Source: Selaginella moellendorffii (lineage: Eukaryota > Streptophyta > Lycopodiopsida > Selaginellales > Selaginellaceae). Taken from it: a DNA stretch of 64,000 nt. Numbering within the stretch: the stretch's first letter is position 1; each line of letters begins with the position of its first letter. The stretch spans positions 274,157 through 338,156 of the forward strand of contig NW_003314338.1 in the NCBI RefSeq assembly GCF_000143415.4, given 5' to 3'. A model generated the notes under the pieces. The model saw only the letters and a program-made list of their open reading frames with translations, searched no databases and was not told the origin of the DNA. The position numbers were made by a program, and so were the translations under genes. Positions 56,920 to 64,000 of this stretch are shown in pieces.

Positions 56920-57400
56920 AAGCTTTGCTATGGCAGCTATGACAAAACATAGCAGCCGGGACTGGGCCAGGACAGTAAAAGTTTTATGCCTGGATGTTGT
57001 GAAGATTAGGCAAGAAACTTTGATTACCTTGAGGAGAGCTTTTCGTAGAGAACCAGTTCCAGAGTTTCAAAGAGCTCTCTCCATGCTCTCCAATCTAGTT
57101 GCAAAGCAAGCTCAGTCTATCAAATGTAATGAAAGTTAAGCGCTCATCTTACTTTGCTGTCACTTGTTTGAGGCTGACTGATGCAATGTTTTTACTTCTT
57201 TTGGGATAATAGCTTCAAATAGATAAGAAAGGCTTACCTTCAAAAGAGCAATGAATTGAGGAGATTTCTTGAAGCAAGCATGAACAAACTGAAAACATAT
57301 TTGTTGGATCTGATTGAAGACATGAGTCAGCTTATGAGTAAAATAATCTTGCTTACCTCAATTGAAATGCCTTATTTGGAAACATGGCATCGATTCTGAA
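56920..57400 (+). pseudogene. Unrecognised helical coding fragment
   Basis: From 56930 a 69-residue stretch (including TLITLRRAFRREPVPEFQ) is followed, after a possible small intron and frame changes, by LRRFLEASMNKLKTYLLDLI at about 57253-57312. Both pieces look like charged helices of a real protein. I cannot name it. It lies between retrotransposon debris and host-like sequence and has no clear start or end. Confidence 0.3.
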
Positions 57401-57506
57401 GAAGACCATAGGTAAAAGAACACAGAGTAGTGCTAAACATACAAAGGGCAGCAGATTAAATGCAAAGGTTTGGAACTTACAATCGCTCACGTCTTGCAGT
57501 GCAACG

Positions 57507-58120
57507 TTAAAATAGACTTGCAAAAGCTGCGGGATAATTCAGAGCATGTGTAAGCTTGTTGGATTGTCGAGACTCTGGTGCTGCTTCCAACATAGCCTTC
57601 ATTCCAGGATACGACCAATGACGTTTCTGCAAGATGGACCTTTTTAACCTCAAAGCAATATAGTCACTTCCTGTTACTGCTAAACCTTCATTTTCATCTT
57701 TCAAGAGGTCCGAAAACAAATCATCTGCTTCGTAATGTGAGCTTCTTCCAGAGCCTTCTTTGCCAGAATCGTCGTCCCCATCAATGAAAGTTCCTGTGTA
57801 AGCTTCGTCCATCAGTGCCAGAAGTGCCTGAAAAAAGATGCCTCAAGATAAACAAATCGCAAACCATAATGAGCATGTATATCACCTCAGGTTCCAGGTT
57901 CGAATGTTCCCCATGTGTTCCATGCAAAGATCCAGTGTTTTTTTCTAGACTCTTACCAAAGCTGCATAAAAGCTTCACATGCTTCAACTTCAGAAATCGA
58001 GTAATAGCTCAGAGATACTCTCTCAGCAGATCCAGAAGAGCCAAGAACAGCTGCAAAAATGACGGCTGCAAAACTCATAAACTTAGCCATCATCTTCTTG
58101 AAGCCAATTGTCATTTATGC
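57507..58120 (-). CDS. Hypothetical protein with possible signal peptide
   Basis: On the minus strand, an ATG at about 58114 (or 58090) opens a hydrophobic N-terminus (FAAVIFAAVLGSSGSA) that could be a signal peptide or anchor, followed by ERVSLSYYSISEVEACEAF to about 57957. A roughly 130-bp intron with GT-AG ends leads to a second exon at about 57834-57507. That exon has an acidic stretch (GDDDSGKEGSG) and then LRLKRSILQKRHWSYPGMKA before a stop. The total is about 155 residues. I do not recognise a family. Real coding is suggested by the splice sites and the biased composition, but no homolog comparison was possible. Confidence 0.4.
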
Positions 58121-58573
58121 TTGACGGTGCAGTGCTTGCCTTTGATTTGAAGCATTAGAGAGCTTCAAGAAATTAACCTCCAATGCGTGTGACTGTAATA
58201 CATTCCAGCATGTCAGTAATCTAGAGAAGAAAAAAAGAGAACACAGATGTTTGCCGGGGAGTTAAAAACATCAAACATAGAAAAATCACTTCTTCATTCA
58301 CTGCCACTTGCCTCACTATTCTCAACACTGAGAACTTGCCAGTGGATGGATGGACTCACTGAGGTTAAGCACTGCAAGGCCAGTGACTCTAGAATGAGAT
58401 CCACCCTGTTGTTGCTGAGCCATTGCACATGAAAATGCATCCAAAAGTTTGGCTACAAACAATATGTGAAAGATTGCTACCTAAACTTAAGAGTGCCATA
58501 CCTTCGTTTGGCATGAAGAAGTACTGGAAGAAATCAGCTTGACTGAGGAAGACCATTGTCTTCCTCAATCTGC

Positions 58574-59222
58574 AGCGAGCTTGACAGTGTGTAGTAAGCT
58601 GCTTCCGGTAGAGGTAGCGCCGAGTTTGGTGCATAGCAACGGAGATAGATTCAAGCAACCTCTTCGACTGCAGTATCTCTTGACCAAGCTGAATAGCAAA
58701 GTTGATCCGTTAGTAGCAAAGTGCAAGCAAGGAAGTCTGGATTACCATGTCAACGTAGGCTATGACTTGGAGCTGCCTGTTCTGCTCCACAGAAATCTGA
58801 GCTATCAGATATACAGGTAGGAGATGAGAATGAAGTAAACGTAGACTGGCTTACCTTGTTTGGTGCAGAGAGGACACCTCTTTCAGAGATCCAGTGAACT
58901 GCTTTCACGGACTTGGGAACTACAAGTTTATTGTACAGGTGCTCCGGCTGAATGATAGAATGCTTTCAAGTCGATCTGGGTGGAAATCCTGAGCATCTGG
59001 CAGCCTTCGGCCAGTACTATTGTGATCAGATGGTTTGTTCGCAGCATTCCACGAGTGCCATGGGAAGCCAGGTCTCTTCATGGCATTTCTGAGTACAAAC
59101 TGGACAGTAAAGGAAAGAGTGACAAGCACAAGGTACATAACGTTATCTTCGACTCACCCCCAAAAGGCAAAGTTGAGATGACTGTCTTGGATCTTGTTGC
59201 AGCTATGCACATGAACTACTGA
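58574..59222 (+). pseudogene. DUF2358-like plant protein with one frameshift
   Basis: DUF2358 proteins are plant and algal proteins of unknown function, often plastid-targeted. Exon A (to 58816) encodes ELPVLLHRNLSYQIYR. A 52-bp intron (58817-58868) follows, then EDTSFRDPVNCFHGLGNYKF and VLRLNDRML. At about 58967 one base is missing relative to the family, and the frame resumes with KSIWVEILSIWQPS, WFVRSIPRVPWEA and ISEYKLDSKGK to a TGA at 59222. Otherwise the conserved blocks are in order. The start is uncertain: an acceptor-like CAG ends at 58573, and earlier exons are not clear. Either a sequencing error or a young pseudogene. Confidence 0.65.
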
Positions 59223-60879
59223 ATCACATAGAAGAAGAAAAGACAGCAGTCAGGCCAATAAAAATGAATAATCACAATGAAACGAATGCAGCAAAACTCA
59301 GATGTCCTTCGCATTGAACGAACACTCTCACAAAATGGAGTAAGTTTCCCAGCTTTAAAACTTGGAATATCATAGAGAGGATGTTTACTCACCTGGAAGA
59401 TAAAAATTCTGTTGCTTCTAAGTTCTGGTCACGCTATCATCCCAGTACACTACCCTTCCAAAAAAAAAAAACAGAAAAAGAAATTTCACTATCTTATAGA
59501 GGGAACAATTTCTTAGAACTCACTTTGCTACTGGCTAGACCTTTGTATGGTTTTTCATTCTTTATAGTAAAGTTAAGCTTCTATTGACAATCAACTCTTT
59601 GCTCAAATGCATCAACAGTGTCAGAATTGAACAGGAACCAGCACATTACAGTGGGACTAAATGTGCACTCAATTTTAAATGCAAAACAAAAGACAGTTAC
59701 ATATTGAAGCCAACTTGCTTGCTGTGATTTTGCTACATTATGTGAATTAAAAACTGTGCACTATTAAGTGCCAATTCGACCACTAACAGGAAGAGAGCAT
59801 CTCTAGGCCACCGAGCTTGGCATGGAGACAGGCAGTCAATTTTGTAATTGTCAATAAATGAAATCATCCATTTCATCTACTTCTGGAATCACGTGCTGCT
59901 ATTCTTTACCCCTGTTAAAGCTTACATAGCCATCATCAAACAAAGCTGATGTATGTTAGGTGAATGGGTATTTATGACTGCATTATTTGATAAATGGATT
60001 TACAGTGAAATTCGTTTTTTCTTACAAGTTCCTTGTAATTGTGATACAAATCATATGTAACTTTTTTAACAGCATGCAAAAGCTTAGAAAGGAATTCACA
60101 TACCTTAGGTGTAAAGATTGAGTATGTAAACCTGAGTTTCTTCGTGCCATGGTATATTTTGAGCTTACTACAGATCTTGAAATTGAAAATCTTCAAGCGT
60201 ATACCATCAACATGCAAAGAGAACACAGGATAATTCTAATCTTGCATAGTTCGTTGGCTGGCAGTCCTATGATTTCTTGTGCAGCCTCTTGATATCTTTG
60301 TGTGTGTGTGTGCTTCCATACTCCACTATTCAAGAAGCATGCATCCAATACAATTAATGACCTGCATAATCATTTATGTTTATTCTGGTTTGTAAATAAG
60401 AAAACGCATTTACTGTTTCCCATTCGTCTCAAGGAAAGCATAGTCCAGGAATCTTACAAATGAATTCAGATGGATACCCCACAAATCTATTAAACCTGAA
60501 ACTTGGCCTCAAGTGTTTCACTGTTGTCCGTGGCAGTGGTCAGGGCACCAGGCTTTGTATCTATGTTCATCACACACAACACATTTGAATTTTCTTTGGC
60601 TTTTCGGATCCCATCTTCTGTGCACTTCATGGTCGCTAACGCTAGGGTTGCTGGGTGCTAGGATATTTAAAAAATCGTCTATTGAGAACCATTCTCCAAC
60701 TGCAATAGTTTGTGTATATATTGATCAAACCGTTGGCTGTTACTTCTACCTTGATATGTAGGGCTTGGCTGAATTGGAAACAAATAAAAAAGTGTTGATC
60801 ACAAGTCATTGTCAAAGTTTACATAGAAAGAAAGAGATGCAACTTGTTATCTCTTGCAGTAACTACTTTTGCCATATCA
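59223..60879. other. Intergenic, no gene seen
   Basis: AT-rich, with a short TG repeat near 60300-60312. No conserved coding blocks or element ends were identified on either strand. Confidence 0.4.
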
Positions 60880-61295
60880 TGTCACACCCGGGTCTATTAC
60901 TAAACCCGAACTACCTTTGAGAAAACAAAATGACACCTTAAATACTGACTAACTCGCTCTTGAGAGCTTAAAGCCAGTGTAGCGGTTCTAAAATGGGCGT
61001 AAGCCCGGGCAAGGCTTACTGGAGTCCACAGCAGGTCAAAGCCCTTACTGTGCTCAGATCTTGTTCGCCCTTGCTTGTTGTGCTGTTCCCAAGCCAATCT
61101 TCTCCCCTAGCCCTAGCTCCCTTTATCACCACCCTGCTGCATCTCAATACCGCTGATGCGCCGCCCGACCTCTGTAACATACCGGTCTCCTCCCCACCAC
61201 GTTGGATCTCCCTGCCGAGTCATCTCTGTCCATGTCATCATCCACGTGTTCTGCCTCACTTTGTTCTACGGGCTCGTTTTTTATTGGCCGCTACA
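60880..61295 (-). repeat. LTR-like repeat, copy A (416 bp)
   Basis: Runs from TGTCACACCC to GGCCGCTACA (TG...CA). About 300 bp of it (60991-61290) recur at 61850-62166. Read on the minus strand it contains TATTTAAGG, a TATA-like sequence. No matching 5-bp duplication was found at its ends. Confidence 0.5.
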
Positions 61296-61848
61296 GCTGT
61301 AGCGGTTCTTCTCCCCCATAAAATGGAGACACTTCCACGCGTTTCCCCTTGCCATCTTAGTGGTCTCCTACCTTGTGTGGTGGTTTGAGTGTCAGGGTCA
61401 AGATTGAGCGTTGCATGCCTCATTCTGATGCCAGTACTTCCCTCACCTGTTGTGGTTCACTCCCCCAGCTGCTACACAGAATTTGGATCTGTGAACTTGT
61501 TGGGTGATTGTGTATGGTCCTTCGTAGCTAGCACCTAGGGTAGATCACCAAGATCCCCCCACCACTGGCCTCCTCGGCTCAGCTCATTCCTCAGCCCCCT
61601 GGCTGGATGTATGGCAGCTCCAACCTTTGGATGCCATGCCTTGTGACCAAACCTCTTTGGTCACACTGGCTGTCCTAGCCAGGAAAGTCCTTTGGCCATC
61701 CGTGTCCTCCATGCATGACACAATGCACATCCCCGCACAAGCCCTCATGCTCAAAGTTTCAGTCATGCCAGAAATGGAATTGAAAAAGAAAATTCGTATA
61801 GACTCCAGTATTCCCAGCCCAGATGTGATGAAGTGCCCCTCATCTCCA
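61296..61848. other. DNA between the two LTR-like copies
   Basis: About 550 bp. On the minus strand TGGCATCAGAATGAGG near 61430-61415 resembles a tRNA-iMet primer site, but no LTR ends directly before it. No coding domain recognised. Confidence 0.35.
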
Positions 61849-62166
61849 CCATAAAATGGGTGTAAAGCCCGGGCGAGGCTTACTGGAGTCCACACCAGGT
61901 CAAAGCCCTTACTGTGCTCAGATCTTGATCGCCCTTGCTCGTCACGCCATTCCCAAGCCAATCCTCTCCCCTAGCCCTAGCTCCCGCCACGCCCTTTATC
62001 ACCGCCCTGCTGCATTCCAAGAAGTCCCCGCTGATGCGCCACCCGATCCTCTGTAATAACAAACCGGTCTCCTCCCCGCCACGTCAGATCTCCCTGCGGA
62101 GTCATCTCTGTCCATGTCATCATCCACGTGTTCTGCCTCACTTTGTTCTACGGGTTGGCCGCTACA
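61849..62166 (-). repeat. LTR-like repeat, copy B (truncated)
   Basis: Direct repeat of copy A from the AAAATGGG-TG/CGTAA block to GGCCGCTACA, with about 10% difference by eye and a short indel near 61985. It lacks the first ~110 bp of copy A. Confidence 0.6.
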
Positions 62167-63289
62167 CCGGTTACAAGAGTCCTTGGAGTCCACGGAAAAC
62201 ATAGATACATTGTTTTCTAAAGGTAATTTGGCTTGCTATCCTCAGGGCGAGGTTCCCCTGCATCATAATTTCCTGCTTTCCAAAACAGGAAACATCTTCT
62301 TGGCAGCGGTGTACAAACACTACATCATTGTTCTGTGGAGCGTCCTTCTGTTTCAGCAGAAAATCAATGAAGTCAGCGGGCATACACTTGATCTTTTGCT
62401 TCTTATATTGGTCACACCAGCCTTTCTATTTTTAGCCTTTCTTAGGATCTGACAGGGACAGATGCCACTCTTCATCCTCTTCCATCCTTCACAAACCCTA
62501 TAAAACAGATCAGGCGAATGCAAAAGGCCATAAACTTGAAGATGGTGCACAGACAATAAGAACACAAAATGCTGCAAATCTGTGTAACATAACGCACTAT
62601 TGGTGGTGTTGTCAAGCACGCAAATACCTAGCCAAATAAGTCACTGTCTATAGTATCATGTAATTTTATTCTGGGTCTTGATTTGAGTTTCAAGGGTGGT
62701 ATTTTCAATAACCTATTTTGTGACACTCAACACACGCTTCAAACCATTCCAAAAAGACAAATGGGTCTCATAGTAGCTCACGGTTCATTTCACATTGCCT
62801 GGTGATCATTGTTTTCTAACTTGCTACAATCTTGACTCCAAAAGAAGTTTATTTCCTTTTTTTCTTATGCTTCTCTGCTTTACTTCACTGGCCTCGCAAT
62901 TGGAAGATTTTTAACTCAAAGGCCATTACCTTATCTCGCAACTGCTGTAGCCCTGAGTCCTTTGCCACAAATATCGCTGAGGGTTCATGTTTGATGCTGT
63001 TTACCGTGGCATGCAGATCATGCACTGCTAACTGTTCTAATCATGATCATGCATTATGCTAACTGCTCTTTGGCCTGTGTAGACAGAAGAAATGTCGATT
63101 TATGTTGGTGAAAGACCCTCCCCTCAGGTTCATACGTCCAGTAACGACTATAGCTAGTAGCAGTCACTTGTTCATCCAGTAACTTCATGTAAACAAATCA
63201 AAAGAAAATAGAGCTGCAGCTTAGTTGAAATCCTGTGCTTTCAGAATCAAATTTGCTTGTAGAACATGTGAAAGTCACTACACATTTCA
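62167..63289. other. Intergenic, no gene seen
   Basis: No supported gene. Short open stretches lack recognisable domains. Confidence 0.35.
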
Positions 63290-63540
63290 TAAAAGCACTT
63301 ACTGCTGCCTGAATACACAGGGAAACGTAATAGCAAGTCCATGAGATTAAAGAGCACGTATGAACTTTCTTTGACACCAATGATACTGTCTTCTATCACG
63401 ATGCACTTGTCCGGAGTTTTTGAAAAACAAAAAAACTGATTAAAATAACACGAGCAGAAAACCACGTTTACCTCTTCTGCGACTTTGTAGAACATTGGAT
63501 TTGGTTTTTCTTCTTTGACATCATCGCTATCAAACTATGA
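63290..63540 (-). pseudogene. HAD-phosphatase-like fragment
   Basis: On the minus strand, FDSDDVKEEKPNPMFYKVAEE (first 20 residues or so at about 63535-63475) is followed by a small intron-like gap and TPDKCIVIEDSIIGVK (about 63423-63373). These match the K-P-x-P-x-x-Y and C-x-V-x-E-D-S-x-x-G motifs (III and IV) of HAD-family sugar-phosphate phosphatases such as CbbY-like proteins. The motif after (AAxxAGM) is missing, and upstream parts with the nucleophile Asp are not recognised. Likely a decayed or partial gene; it could also continue in exons I cannot define. Confidence 0.55.
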
Positions 63541-64000
63541 GAAATTTTCATAGTTTGGTTTTGATCTATCTGTTAGAACTGAGGAATAATTACAAATCTG
63601 GTTGCGTTCGGAGAGCAACTTGTTCGATGCTTCTTCCTGAGATTATAATGATGATTTCTTGATAGGCATTTTTTATTTTTTTTGAAAAAAGTAAAAACCA
63701 CAGAACTTTCACATGGCAGCATTGCATGGACCAGACCTGTAAGTTTTCAAGTTTCAATGGTTCTGGCAAAGACCACATCGAAACTGGGGTAGAATTGCCA
63801 GCAGCCTCCCCATGCTACGACTCAAAGATGGCTCTCTTTCTCTCGGGACTTTATCCACATAGGATTTCTGTATCTTGGCTGTTGAAGATGCTTTCCAGCA
63901 GCAACTTTATCCTTGGGAATCATGATGATATCAGTCTATTTGATAGATGAAAAAAGCACTGGCTCTATGTTATTTATGAAGGAATGAAAGTAAGTTTCCC
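63541..64000. other. Window end, no gene resolved
   Basis: Possible minus-strand upstream exons of the HAD-like sequence would lie here. Open stretches near 63590-63778 lack clear motifs. Confidence 0.3.

Noticed and set aside
58389-59138. Minus-strand reading frames of 72-89 codons opposite the DUF2358-like gene
   Set aside because: The plus strand carries ordered conserved blocks and splice sites; the minus frames are shadows.
61584-61961. 125-codon minus-strand frame between the LTR-like copies
   Set aside because: It starts within copy B and has no recognised domain; the equivalent frame in copy A diverges at once.

Overview
The window looks like nuclear DNA of a seedless vascular plant. 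A lycophyte such as Selaginella fits best. Three things point there. Host genes are cut by very small spliceosomal introns of about 45-57 bp. Plant gene families (BIG ARF-GEF, RPA70, a DUF2358-type protein) sit next to an axonemal gene of the CFAP210 (CCDC173) type, which is expected only where motile cilia or sperm occur. The rest is dominated by nested LTR retrotransposons. This assignment is inferred from sequence character and was not searched.

Layout. At 1-3.3 kb there is AT-rich DNA and a broken Sec7/BIG ARF-GEF. At 5060-12605 lies a nearly complete Ty3/Gypsy chromovirus (element 1), inserted with a TATAT target duplication into an exon of a minus-strand RPA70-like gene whose halves lie at about 4960-5059 and 12611-13370. 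Its pol reading frame holds three premature stops and two intron-like interruptions of 46 and 52 bp. At 13.4-18.3 kb there are decayed transposase-like and Gypsy remnants and an intact 391-bp TRIM at 16518-16908. At 19104-20771 is an eight-exon CFAP210-like gene, the only gene here that looks fully intact. At 24.3-25.2 kb there is a ubiquitin E2 (UBE2E type) pseudogene and a TPR fragment.

From 25.5 to 56.9 kb the window is a mosaic of two related LTR families. LTR1 belongs to element 1. LTR2 is about 1.4-1.8 kb and carries long GAGTCC/GAGATG arrays. An old LTR2 element at 25558-32432 keeps a degenerate gag-integrase-chromodomain region. Two young elements lack pol: element 2 (34210-41075, duplication CCCTT) and element 3 (43259-50639, duplication TTAGG). 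Element 2 sits in a reverse solo LTR1 (duplication CATCT), which itself sits in an older Gypsy pol, giving three layers that can be ordered in time. Element 3 sits in another LTR1 copy. Decayed LTR2 copies fill 52.4-56.9 kb.

The last part (56.9-64 kb) holds host-like sequence: an unrecognised coding fragment, a small minus-strand gene of unknown function with a possible signal peptide, a DUF2358-like gene with one frameshift, a 0.3-kb duplicated LTR-like sequence and a HAD-phosphatase-like fragment. The genes do not form a pathway. The main biology is retrotransposon nesting, the loss of pol from one family, and the damage done to host genes.
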